64,000 nt of DNA from Epithemia pelagica (lineage: Eukaryota > Bacillariophyta > Bacillariophyceae > Surirellales > Surirellaceae): the NCBI GenBank assembly GCA_946965045.2, contig OX337230.1, positions 4,030,001-4,094,000 on the forward strand, read 5' to 3'. This document shows, in pieces, positions 20,083 through 30,191 of the stretch (position 1 is its first letter; every line of letters begins with the position of its first letter). Below the pieces are notes generated by a model, which had not been told where the DNA came from, did no database searches, and worked only from the letters and a program-made list of their open reading frames with translations. The position numbers and the translations under genes are program-made.

Positions 20083-21797
20083 ATGATAACCGTGAAGCAA
20101 GGCGCTCTCACCGGTTTGCTCGGCACTGGTTTGCTGTATATTGGTCCACATCTGGCTCCCAGAAGGGCACTCCCATACCTCCTTTCCTGTTTTGGAGGCG
20201 CTACAGCTGCTTTGCAGATTGTTCACTCTTTGTCGCGTTCCCTCCACTCACCCGTGGACTGTCTCACCCACCGGTTGATTGTTACTTGTCTTCCACCAAA
20301 CTCTGGCATGTCTTTGGTCCGCTCTGTTGGACGATGGCTGCGATCAGCACTCGGTCTCTGTACCACATCAGAGGGAGAATACCAACCAACCCATGCCATT
20401 GCTGTGGCACCAAAACCTCGCTCCCACCACGACCGACACCGATCTCACCCAAAGTCCAAACCACGGAAACCAAAACATCGACAAAACCGTAAGAAACACA
20501 AACGAGACAGGACAAACAAGACAACGATTAGGCCACTGCAAGGACCACAGCCACTTCCATCACTCATGAGCACCACCACCATACAGGCACATGCTTACAC
20601 CATGAGCCAAAATCTGGCGCTCCAAGCTGCAATCAATCACCCACGAAAATTTCAGTCAGAAATGGAAGATAAACAAGCTTTTCTCCTCATTTGGGATTCA
20701 GGCGCAAGTGTCTCCATCACGAACGACAAGAGCGATTTCATTCCAAACAAAGTGAGGGACGTACCTCCTGACTATCAGGTCCAAGGTTTGGCCGAAGGAG
20801 CACAAGTCGAAAGCCAAGGAGTCGTGGAATGGTACATCAAAGACGTCCATGGACGGCTAAGATGCATCGAACTCCTTGCTCTGTACATACCCGCAGCTGG
20901 CTGTCGCCTTCTCAGTACAAGCAGCCTCTTACAACGATACCAAGGGGAAACCATAAAAATCGAACCACAAGGACTCAAACTCAGCGGTGTGAGAAACGAC
21001 CCTGCTCGAGGACCAATAAAAGTCGAAATCGAAGCCGAAAGCAACTTACCGAAAAGCATCTGCTACCACCGACTAGGAGTGAACCGTTCAGTCTCTGCAT
21101 TCGTTGCCACTGTCACCACAGTCGACGAACGAAACATAAACCTCTCAGCACCACAAAAGGTCTGGAGCCAATGGCACATCCGGTTTGGACATGCACCCTT
21201 CCGCGTCGTCCAGTTTGTTCTCCGCTCTGGTGTATTGTCGAATGATGAGACGTCGCGACGACTCCACACTGCCGTCTGCAAACTGACAACTCCTCCGTTG
21301 TGTGCCGCTTGTCTTTATGGAAAACAAAAGACCAGGCACTCCCCAGGACAGAAAACCGTCAAAATACAAGACAAAGAAGGAGCCCTGAAAAAGAACCACC
21401 TTTTTCCCGGTCAACAAGTTTCAGCAGACCACTTCATCTGCTCGACAAAAGGACGCCTCTACACATCAAAAGGCAAAACCAAAGAAGAAGCAATGCTTAG
21501 CGGTGGATGCATTTTCGTAGACCACGCAAGTGGATACATCGACGTATCCATGCAAACTCACCTTAACACCCACCAAACACTAAAAGCAAAAACAGAATAC
21601 GAACAACGATGTCAGAACCAAGGAGTGATCATTCAACAATATCACACAGACAATGGCACCGCCTTCACCTCGAAGAAATACACCGAACACCTGCAAGCCT
21701 TTCAGCAAGTAACAAGCTTTGCCGGTGTAGGCGCACACCACCACAATGGCGTGGCAGAGCGCAGCATCCAAACCATCATGTCCATGGCAAGGACCAT
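20083..21797 (+). CDS. pol: copia 1 pol, 5' part: protease and integrase (cut by nested element)
   Basis: In frame with the previous ORF across one TGA. A hydrophobic N-terminus and a basic stretch precede the aspartic protease LLIWDSGASVSIT. The integrase has an HHCC-like zinc region (HIRFGHAPFRVVQ..., CAACLYGKQ), then the catalytic core: SADHFICSTKG (D), HTDNGTAF (D), and HHNGVAERSIQ (E). The frame is cut after MARTMM by insertion of copia 2 (target GATGT); pol resumes at 30187. The printed ORF continues to 21846 only by reading LTR sequence. Confidence 0.9.
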
Positions 21798-21802
21798 GAT
21801 GT

Positions 21803-22585
21803 TGTTACAATTCTTTCTGAATCGTAGGGACATTGATGCTCGGTAGAGCAGACAATCAGGTAGGTCACCAACCGATACAAGCTTCTCAGGGTCAGAGAAG
21901 CAAGCAAGTCGAAGTCTATCAGAAGGATAGTCGGGACACAAAAGAGGATGTGATAAATGGTGATATTGTTAGATTGTGTGTTGATTACTACGATAGGTCT
22001 ACGTGAAATGTTCGGTCCTGCCAAGGGTCATGTATCATAGGTTCTTGGCGGCAACAGGTTTGGAATAGTTGGAGTTGATTCATGTGATGTATATGACATG
22101 TATATGTGGGCGGATAACATATACAGGGTCAACAGCTCTTGCTTTGGGTTGGCATAGTTGTTTTCATGGCGCGCAGCTTGTTGACAATTTGGAGATTGTG
22201 GGAATGGAAATATGGTCTCGCGTGATCGTGTGTCGTGCTTGGGATACTTAGACCGTTGGATCGGATAGATGCCGATAGCGCTCGGATGTCGCTTGGGCGC
22301 GCTCGATGATTTCGGGCGCGTACGCTTAGGGCGTTAGTACAGTGTCCGAGCAACGGCCAAATTTACGTCCGTTGTAATACCGCACGACCCAATTTAGTCT
22401 TGAGAGTGAGTTCGTCAATCTATTCTCACTTTTCATGATTTGCGAAGAAATATAGGTCGATATAGCGCGAAGCTAGGAAACATAGCTCGAAGCTAGAGGG
22501 CATGATGCGATAGCACGAGGCTATGTGACATGGGGAATCGATGAGATGTAGAATCTAACCACCATAGACGGTGAGAATTCTAACA
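21803..22585 (-). repeat. 3' LTR of copia 2
   Basis: Same 783-bp sequence as the 5' LTR. The gag-pol stop codon TAG lies inside its first six bases (TGTTAG). Confidence 0.95.
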
Positions 22586-25500
22586 CTCCCCACAACTCGT
22601 CGTTTCAGCCTTGTCATCATTGGATTTGTTGAGGTCTTGAACTTCTCCTTTCCAAAACAACAATGGCTTGAGCATGGGCCAGATAGATACGAAATCCCAA
22701 TGTTTGCTAAGGATATCGGCGGGGTTGGTCTTTCCATCTTTCCAGTAGAATGCAACATACTTTGCTGCGATGGCTTCACGAACTCGGTGGTATGACAGAA
22801 GATGGTGTCTCTTGGATAGTATGGAATGAGGAACGGTTGCATTGGGCACAACAGATCTGTTATCTCCGTACATGTAACTTCGCTCTCGGATAGGTACTCC
22901 AAGGTAGCGGAGAGAATGTCGTAATTCTGTAATCTGATCTATTGCTGTCCTTGCAGCCACGAACTCGGATCCATAGGTAGCAGTTTCCACTGTGCTCTGT
23001 CTCTTGCTGTACCAGTCAATAGGTGTTCCGTTCAACAAATGTAGAACAGCAGTGACGGATTTACCAGTGACTATGTCATGCATGAGATTGGCATCAACAT
23101 AATGAGTTGTAGTAACATAGCGGCCAAGAGGTGTTGGGCAGTCTTCAGGAATACGTTCACTTGCATTCGAATAGACAGTGCGAGTCCAATCAAATTCTTG
23201 GGTAGGAAGACTTGAATAATCAGGCTCTCCAATCCTAAATCTGATTGCGCCTTCTGGGAGATGTGCAAGGTATCCATAGATACGCTTGGCTCTATCAAGA
23301 TGTCCTTTCCTCGGAGCAGCACGAAAGCGTGATAGCGTCATTGTAGCGGTGAAGACGTCGAAACGACCAATAGTGATCACCCATTGAAGTTGTCCAATCA
23401 GAGTTTGGAAATGGTTAGTACCTTCTTCATCAAGGAGCTCAGAATCGTCCAATTCAGGATGGTCTCCACCAATAAGAGGTGTTTTGGCTTTCTTGGGTTT
23501 CTCCTTGAAGATTCGTTCGAAAGTGTCCATCATCTTACCAATGTAGCGTCTTGGATCTGCTACTAATGTTCCATCAGAATCCTTGGTGTAACAACATCCC
23601 AAGTGGAAATCAATAGGTCCATCTCCTTTGAGTTTGAAGTTGTATTTCTCCTTCAGGATCTTGCAGATATTCCCAGGATCAGTAGAAATAATGGCTAAGT
23701 CATCAACGTATACGGCAATGTATTCGTAACAGTCTTCTCCAGGTGCCTTCCTCATCCAGATATCCGGATCTGCTTTGCTTGGTGAAAATCCCATGTCTGT
23801 CAAAACATCGAATAAGACATCATGCCAGCGTGCGCCTGATGACTTCAATCCATAAAGTGCCTTGTATATAATCAGGATGTGACCTTCTAATTCCTTGAAT
23901 TCAGGTCCTGCGACAATGAAAAGTTTCTCCCCTGTCAAGGCTTCCAGATATGCGTTTCCAATATCTGCTCCCCATATTTCCAAGTCATTCAAAGTACCCA
24001 GGAATAAGGCAATGCGGAGGTTGCGAATGGAAACAACACCTGAATAGATTGTCTCAACAGGTTCTTTTGTGAGATGTCCATCTGCGACAAGTCTTGCTTT
24101 ATGTCGTCCATCATGTTTTACGTCAAAGACAAGATGTACACGTATCTTATGATATCCTTCAGGTGCATTGGATACTTTCCCTTTAATGAAGATGGCTTTC
24201 CCAAAATCCTTGAATGTCTTGTAGGACTGGATCTGTGACAATTCTAATTCTGTTGCATCTTGCCACCTTGTGTTGCCATGTTGTTTATCAAGAGTGACAG
24301 CTTCCTCATAATTGCGTGGTACTTGGAATCCAAACTTATACTTGACGGAATGGTGAACTTGTTTAATCCTTGACTGTTTGGCTGCTCGAATGAGACGTTT
24401 GCTTGTTTTGACATAACGTTTCAAATGCTTCCATCCAGGTTCGTTGAGTAAATCATGTTTCTTTCCATAAATTGCTACAGTGATCGGATCATCATTGGCG
24501 ATGAGTGATAAAGGTTCATAGGTAGTCTCCCCAGTTTCCCAATCAACAAGCAAATTATATTTGCTCCCCTTGTAATCTGGATCAGTTGTGTTCAGTGGGC
24601 CTTGATGGGCAATGACGTCCCTGAACCTGAAAAGATTATCTCCAGAGGTTTGAGCTTGGTTATCTCGTTCGATATACTCCATGAGTTGATTATAGGATAT
24701 CATCTCATCAACATCAGAATTTGTCTTTCGGTAGATATACTTGACACGTTCTTCCTGTTTCGTTGCTTCTTCATTAAGATCAATGACTCGTTTGATGACA
24801 CGTGCACGGTGTCGCTCCCCATTTTCTTCTGTGTCGCATAGGAATGTGCGTCCTATCATGTCGTCAAAATCGATCGTGGGCATTGGTTTGGATGGATCTT
24901 CACTATCACTGCGAATGAAGACAGTGTCAGCTTGCTTATCATTGTCATCCTTGTCAGACGAATCCTCCCCTGAAGGTCGATCCACACGTAGGTTAGGTGT
25001 AGTGGATTCAACACGGCGAACGGCAGAACGGTAGATGATCTGGTTATCCTGGGTGAGAATCTTCCAAGTAAAAGAATCACCAACGTTGTGAGCAAAACCA
25101 ACCCAGTGGCCAAGTTTCTCATCAGAAGAAGATGGATATGAACCGGAATTGGGTTCAGCGGGGTCGACACGATAGTAAACCTCATCCCAGAAAGGGAAGA
25201 ACAAGAGATGAGTAATGTCGGGTGGGCGTCCGGAGAGAGCCTCAAGAGGAGTGCGACCGGAGTGGGTGGGTGATGACGTATGGTTCAATAAGTCACAGAC
25301 ATACTCAAGGCAAAGAAGCCAGGTGTTGGCAGGGCAACCAGTGGCATTCATGAGAGCGTTGGTCATACGTTTAACGGTCTGGTAACGGTTTTCAGCCTTA
25401 TTCTGGTGTTGATGATAAGGTTCGGATCGATACTCCCCAATAAGCAAAGTGCGAAGAATGTCTTTAACCTTTTGAGAGATGAGAGATGAACCACCATCAC

Positions 25501-28267
25501 TGATAAGAGTCTCCATGGCACCACGAAACCGGATGTTGTCCTGAAGAGTATTGACAAACTGTTTGGTTGACTTGATCCCATAGATATCAGTAACCAGAGT
25601 ATCTCGACCAACAAAGATTTGTGCGACTTTACCGCCATGGTCAACAGCAGGGGTGTCGGAGAAAACCGAGTCAGTAGCAACGGGTTCATGGCGTCGAGGT
25701 ATATTAAGGACCGGATTGCGAGCCTTGAAATGTTTCTTGAGGGTGTCGTGGTCAAAAGTAATGCTACCATTACGTGTAGTGTGCTTGAACGTATCGGCAA
25801 TAACATCTTCAGATTGCCAACCAAAGAATGGACGGAACTTCTTCCAGTCATACGCTTCCTGGTAACGACGGTGGACAGAGGCATGAAGTGTAGGATCATT
25901 ACCTTCTGCGTCAGCATAGATAGAAAAGAAGGGTGCGTCGTCAGGTCCATGATCGTATGGGAGATCCAAAAGGAGATTGAGGTTACAAACAACACGATCA
26001 GTGTACTCCCCATAGTTGTCATATGGATGGTTCGACATACTACCATCAGTCTTGACGTGTTTCCAATCAGGATCATTGTCAGAGGGTGTGGGAGAATACG
26101 AATGGTCCAGAACACCAGGATCCCATGTGTCGGGTGACGTGAAGATGATCTGAGGTAAGGTATCCATGTCATCGTCGCTGGGGATACCCAAGGAGTGGAT
26201 GTAGGCTAACCCATCCTTGATGTGAAGGGGTATGGCACGACCATCAAGTGTAGTGATGCGTTGTTTACCATCAACTTTAACAGATCGTTCATCAACAGCA
26301 AGTCCGAAATGCTCGAATTGACCAGGAGCATGGATAGATAAGCCCTTCCCATAATAAGCATATTCATTGAAGATGCCGACAATAGGTCCATCATTGGTCT
26401 CAAACTTTGCGGCACATGTGACGACAGGAAGTCCAGTAAGTTCATGGTTATCAATACCCACAATAGTGATATGGCGGCCAGTCTTAGAAAGGATGCGCAT
26501 GTCAGAACCAGCAAGTCCTCCATTAGCACCACGGTCAATCAATTGATTCCCTGGTAAAGTAGATTTCCTGGAAAACAGATAGCGTGGAACATGTCCTGCT
26601 TGTTTATGCATGTTGGCTTTGAAAGTAACCTTCTTGCTCGTCTTGGACTTGGCGTTAGAAAGAACACTAGTCAGGTCAGTTGCCGGGTGATTGATATCAG
26701 TCGTCATGGCTTGGTTGATAAATTGTGTAACCGGATCTGAATCATCTGAATGCTCAGTGACTACGCCAGGTGAGTCGTCATCAGATACAACTTGGTTGGG
26801 ATCAGGATCAGGTTCCGGATCAATGTCGAGGGCATGTGTTTGCACTGTCCTCGGTGTTGTTGATGAAGGTGCTTGAATCATCTTGTTATATTCAATGATC
26901 AACTTGCGATCTTCTTCAGAAAGTTTGAACCATAGGTCACGCGGTAGACTAACCTTGGACGAAGAGGATGGAGATTCAGATGTCGCTTTGGTGTTGTGGA
27001 CATGATACTCCATATCATCTTGTGAGGTTATGTCAGCATCTGTATCTTGGCCATATAGTGATTCATGTTGTTTGACATGTCGACGGCGACTATGAACAGA
27101 TGACTGGGTTGCTTGATCATGGTCATAAGCTGCGTCTAGAAGGAGACGGAAGTATGATTGATAGCAAAGGGATTTTGCACCGGATTTGGTGTTCACCACA
27201 TTATCCAAGATCTTGACTCGGCGGAGATCAGGTACCTTTTCTACAGCTTGCATGAGGAAGGTCATCCTGGTATGATCAGGGATGCGATCAGACAATGTCA
27301 CTAAATTGTCTAGCAAACGTAGCTGCTCTTGAAAGTGTAGAAGAAATTGACGTGTTGTTCCGCGCCATGTGTCGTCAAGACGTAGATTGGAAATGTAGTT
27401 GGTTAAGCGGAGGACTTCTCGCTTTGCTAGGTCGGATTCGGTATGCAAAGAGTGTAACTTCTGCAATACGGCACGCGCATCTTCATCATGTTCATGTTCA
27501 CGTACATAGGCTCGACCTTGGTCAGTCTGAATGATACGGACAAGAACGGAGTAAAGAAATACTTGTTGCTCTTGAAAAAGTTCTTCGGCATACTCATCAT
27601 CATGGGGTGGTGTGTATTTGAAATTCAGAACGTTGGATAGGCCTTGAGCCTTAGCTGTAGTCTTGAATACACGCCAGAATGAATCGTAGTATCGTTCATC
27701 CTTGAATACCTCATATGCAGTTGCGTCGCGCTTAGTTCCCTTTCTGAATGCTGTAAGGTCTTGTTGAGATTGGGATGCGGCAGTAACTGTGCTGACAGAT
27801 TTCACAGATGACGGTGACTTCATTGGCGAGACTGGGACTTGGCTAGGTGGTCCCTTAGAGAAATCTGTGTTGATCCTCCAAGTGTTGAACTCTTTCCTCG
27901 TTAGGTTCATCCAGTCGCTATTGGATAGCTCGTCTTGAATTTCATTGGTCTTGTATGTGGCCCAATAAGCCAAGAGCTTGATCTGCTGTCTTGTGGGGCC
28001 TTGTAGATCATGTGTCTGTTTGTTGACCTTGTATTGTGTCAGTTCCTTCATGGATTCCTCGGTATTAGTTTGCATATACGAGATAACATGGGTAATGTTC
28101 TCAAAACCATGGTATTTCATCCACTTCATTAAGTAGTCAGCCCTTTCTTTGGTAAAAAATTGGCAGACAGTAAATATGATGTGGTCGAATAGGTCTGTGT
28201 CCGAGACATTGTCTTGGTTATCTTCTCCCTTAGGAGTCGTAGGTGTCTTGGGTGATTGAGGATCCAT
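22580..28267 (-). CDS. gag-pol: copia 2 gag-pol polyprotein
   Basis: One 1,895-codon frame. Gag is about residues 1-560. The protease box near residue 578 reads LIDRGANGGLAG, with Arg in place of the usual Ser/Thr after the catalytic Asp, the variant I associate with diatom CoDi elements. Integrase: TDSVFSDTPAVDHG, LISDGGSS and HQNKAENR supply D, D and E. RT: KARLVADGHLTK, ADIGNAYLEA, and YVDD at about residue 1520. RNase H: YVDANLMHD, then ETATYGSEFVAA and a DNRSVV block. No zinc knuckle was seen in gag. Gag and pol are fused without a frameshift. The stop codon overlaps the 3' LTR. Confidence 0.95.
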   Translation of the reverse strand: MDPQSPKTPTTPKGEDNQDNVSDTDLFDHIIFTVCQFFTKERADYLMKWMKYHGFENITHVISYMQTNTEESMKELTQYKVNKQTHDLQGPTRQQIKLLAYWATYKTNEIQDELSNSDWMNLTRKEFNTWRINTDFSKGPPSQVPVSPMKSPSSVKSVSTVTAASQSQQDLTAFRKGTKRDATAYEVFKDERYYDSFWRVFKTTAKAQGLSNVLNFKYTPPHDDEYAEELFQEQQVFLYSVLVRIIQTDQGRAYVREHEHDEDARAVLQKLHSLHTESDLAKREVLRLTNYISNLRLDDTWRGTTRQFLLHFQEQLRLLDNLVTLSDRIPDHTRMTFLMQAVEKVPDLRRVKILDNVVNTKSGAKSLCYQSYFRLLLDAAYDHDQATQSSVHSRRRHVKQHESLYGQDTDADITSQDDMEYHVHNTKATSESPSSSSKVSLPRDLWFKLSEEDRKLIIEYNKMIQAPSSTTPRTVQTHALDIDPEPDPDPNQVVSDDDSPGVVTEHSDDSDPVTQFINQAMTTDINHPATDLTSVLSNAKSKTSKKVTFKANMHKQAGHVPRYLFSRKSTLPGNQLIDRGANGGLAGSDMRILSKTGRHITIVGIDNHELTGLPVVTCAAKFETNDGPIVGIFNEYAYYGKGLSIHAPGQFEHFGLAVDERSVKVDGKQRITTLDGRAIPLHIKDGLAYIHSLGIPSDDDMDTLPQIIFTSPDTWDPGVLDHSYSPTPSDNDPDWKHVKTDGSMSNHPYDNYGEYTDRVVCNLNLLLDLPYDHGPDDAPFFSIYADAEGNDPTLHASVHRRYQEAYDWKKFRPFFGWQSEDVIADTFKHTTRNGSITFDHDTLKKHFKARNPVLNIPRRHEPVATDSVFSDTPAVDHGGKVAQIFVGRDTLVTDIYGIKSTKQFVNTLQDNIRFRGAMETLISDGGSSLISQKVKDILRTLLIGEYRSEPYHQHQNKAENRYQTVKRMTNALMNATGCPANTWLLCLEYVCDLLNHTSSPTHSGRTPLEALSGRPPDITHLLFFPFWDEVYYRVDPAEPNSGSYPSSSDEKLGHWVGFAHNVGDSFTWKILTQDNQIIYRSAVRRVESTTPNLRVDRPSGEDSSDKDDNDKQADTVFIRSDSEDPSKPMPTIDFDDMIGRTFLCDTEENGERHRARVIKRVIDLNEEATKQEERVKYIYRKTNSDVDEMISYNQLMEYIERDNQAQTSGDNLFRFRDVIAHQGPLNTTDPDYKGSKYNLLVDWETGETTYEPLSLIANDDPITVAIYGKKHDLLNEPGWKHLKRYVKTSKRLIRAAKQSRIKQVHHSVKYKFGFQVPRNYEEAVTLDKQHGNTRWQDATELELSQIQSYKTFKDFGKAIFIKGKVSNAPEGYHKIRVHLVFDVKHDGRHKARLVADGHLTKEPVETIYSGVVSIRNLRIALFLGTLNDLEIWGADIGNAYLEALTGEKLFIVAGPEFKELEGHILIIYKALYGLKSSGARWHDVLFDVLTDMGFSPSKADPDIWMRKAPGEDCYEYIAVYVDDLAIISTDPGNICKILKEKYNFKLKGDGPIDFHLGCCYTKDSDGTLVADPRRYIGKMMDTFERIFKEKPKKAKTPLIGGDHPELDDSELLDEEGTNHFQTLIGQLQWVITIGRFDVFTATMTLSRFRAAPRKGHLDRAKRIYGYLAHLPEGAIRFRIGEPDYSSLPTQEFDWTRTVYSNASERIPEDCPTPLGRYVTTTHYVDANLMHDIVTGKSVTAVLHLLNGTPIDWYSKRQSTVETATYGSEFVAARTAIDQITELRHSLRYLGVPIRERSYMYGDNRSVVPNATVPHSILSKRHHLLSYHRVREAIAAKYVAFYWKDGKTNPADILSKHWDFVSIWPMLKPLLFWKGEVQDLNKSNDDKAETTSCGEC

Positions 28268-28587
28268 GGTGTTATTTGGTTGGTTCGATGTTTATTTAAT
28301 GTGCGGTGTGATGTGGTTTATTTAATGTGTGATGTGATGTGAACCCGGATGTACCACGTGTGCCACGTATGTACCACGTATGTAATACCCGGATGTGTGT
28401 TGTGATGTGCGACTCCTGGAAATTTCCGTTGATTTCGACAAATTTTCGCCGAGTTTCAACAAATTTTCGCCGAATTTTCGCGATTTGACGGGAATGTGTG
28501 GCGTGTTGTGCGACCAAGGGTACCCGGATGTGCGTTGAGTTTAAGTCTTGGAAAGGTTTTGAGAGGACGGGAGTTAACTATGAGTAA
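28268..28587 (-). other. Spacer between the copia 2 ORFs
   Basis: 320 nt, non-coding, with short direct repeats (GTGTGATGTG, GTACCACGTATG, and three CAAATTTTCGCCGA-like units near 28436-28480). A candidate packaging or translation-control region. Confidence 0.45.
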
Positions 28588-29367
28588 TTAAGCTTCGGTC
28601 TCTGAATCCTCACCCTCTTCCGAATGATCAGAGTCGCTTCCAGGCTCAGATGGGGCAGCACAAGCAACAGAAGAAGGGGTATCACCTTCAGCCAGGTGGT
28701 TCTCGACCTCGGTACGCAAAGGGTAGATAGTTGCACGATGGTCCTCGATGGTATGGACCTCGTGGATGTAGGCAACGTAGTTATCTAGGCGTACAACGTT
28801 AGGAGGCAGAGGGCAAGTCGTCGCGTTCACGACGTAGATGGTATTGTAGTATCCAGTTGGGCGCTCGAAGGTTAGGAAGCGGAGGTGGACAGTACGGATG
28901 GGGTTGCCCGAGAGGGCGGCAAAGATGAGGCGACGCCTCGGAGAGCGGTGAAGTTGGTCGTTCAGACGGTCAATGTCTTCTTGGTCGACGATGTGGGTCA
29001 CCGATTGGAACTGGCGTTCGATCTGGGTCTCCCCACGGATGATCTCGGGATCGAAGGTCGAACAAGTTGGTTGGCGGAAGTACTTGATATGATCAGCAAT
29101 CAACCGGGTGGTACGACGGGATCGAGAAGGGACGAGCCGACGAGGCGGACTCGGGGGCCGAAGCAACGGCGCAGGGATCGGAGCGTGAGGCTGGGTTGGA
29201 GTCTCGAATGGGTTGCTGTTGGAACTGTCGACGGAGATGTTGACCGATGTGTTGGCTGCCTTCGGCGTCGGCACCAGTTCCTGCTGCACCAGGGTATCGG
29301 GCTGCCCGGGATGCAGGTTGGCTCGATAGATCTGTCGTACAGGAGTGATAATCTCGTTAGTATCCAT
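28588..29367 (-). CDS. copia 2 accessory ORF upstream of gag-pol, unknown function
   Basis: 259 codons from ATG 29365-29367, just after the 5' LTR and primer-binding site. Residues 1-90 are Pro/Ser/Thr-rich with a basic patch (PSRSRRTTR). The middle (about 90-215) looks globular, with RRRLIFAALSGNPIRTVHLRF-like beta-rich sequence; the end is acidic (SDSDHSEEGEDSETEA). It has no match I recognise to gag, env or protease. Codon use and an unbroken frame in a young element suggest selection. A 320-nt spacer with repeated GTACCACGT/GTATG words separates it from gag-pol, so it would need its own translation route (leaky scanning, reinitiation or a spliced RNA). Confidence 0.6.
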   Translation of the reverse strand: MDTNEIITPVRQIYRANLHPGQPDTLVQQELVPTPKAANTSVNISVDSSNSNPFETPTQPHAPIPAPLLRPPSPPRRLVPSRSRRTTRLIADHIKYFRQPTCSTFDPEIIRGETQIERQFQSVTHIVDQEDIDRLNDQLHRSPRRRLIFAALSGNPIRTVHLRFLTFERPTGYYNTIYVVNATTCPLPPNVVRLDNYVAYIHEVHTIEDHRATIYPLRTEVENHLAEGDTPSSVACAAPSEPGSDSDHSEEGEDSETEA

Positions 29368-29403
29368 GAAACCACAAGGAAATAAGCTTTGAGACTGTTA
29401 ATC

Positions 29404-30186
29404 TGTTACAATTCTTTCTGAATCGTAGGGACATTGATGCTCGGTAGAGCAGACAATCAGGTAGGTCACCAACCGATACAAGCTTCTCAGGGTCAGAGAA
29501 GCAAGCAAGTCGAAGTCTATCAGAAGGATAGTCGGGACACAAAAGAGGATGTGATAAATGGTGATATTGTTAGATTGTGTGTTGATTACTACGATAGGTC
29601 TACGTGAAATGTTCGGTCCTGCCAAGGGTCATGTATCATAGGTTCTTGGCGGCAACAGGTTTGGAATAGTTGGAGTTGATTCATGTGATGTATATGACAT
29701 GTATATGTGGGCGGATAACATATACAGGGTCAACAGCTCTTGCTTTGGGTTGGCATAGTTGTTTTCATGGCGCGCAGCTTGTTGACAATTTGGAGATTGT
29801 GGGAATGGAAATATGGTCTCGCGTGATCGTGTGTCGTGCTTGGGATACTTAGACCGTTGGATCGGATAGATGCCGATAGCGCTCGGATGTCGCTTGGGCG
29901 CGCTCGATGATTTCGGGCGCGTACGCTTAGGGCGTTAGTACAGTGTCCGAGCAACGGCCAAATTTACGTCCGTTGTAATACCGCACGACCCAATTTAGTC
30001 TTGAGAGTGAGTTCGTCAATCTATTCTCACTTTTCATGATTTGCGAAGAAATATAGGTCGATATAGCGCGAAGCTAGGAAACATAGCTCGAAGCTAGAGG
30101 GCATGATGCGATAGCACGAGGCTATGTGACATGGGGAATCGATGAGATGTAGAATCTAACCACCATAGACGGTGAGAATTCTAACA
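29404..30186 (-). repeat. 5' LTR of copia 2
   Basis: 783 bp; in element orientation it starts TGTTAGAATTCTC and ends GAATTGTAACA. The putative primer-binding site GATTAACAGTCTCAAAG follows. Confidence 0.95.
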
Positions 30187-30191
30187 GATGT

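Larger units (their letters stand above)
21803..30186 (-). mobile_element. Ty1/copia retrotransposon (copia 2), intact, nested in copia 1
   Basis: 8,384 bp, reverse orientation, 783-bp LTRs at both ends (21803-22585, 29404-30186), target duplicate GATGT at 21798-21802 and 30187-30191. LTRs run TG...CA. It encodes an accessory ORF and one long gag-pol frame, both uninterrupted. Equal LTR length and apparent identity indicate a recent insertion and a possibly active element. Confidence 0.96.

Noticed and set aside
21800-21846. C-terminal extension of copia 1 pol (LLQFFLNRRDIDAR)
   Set aside because: These codons are read from the copia 2 LTR; the true continuation is after 30191.
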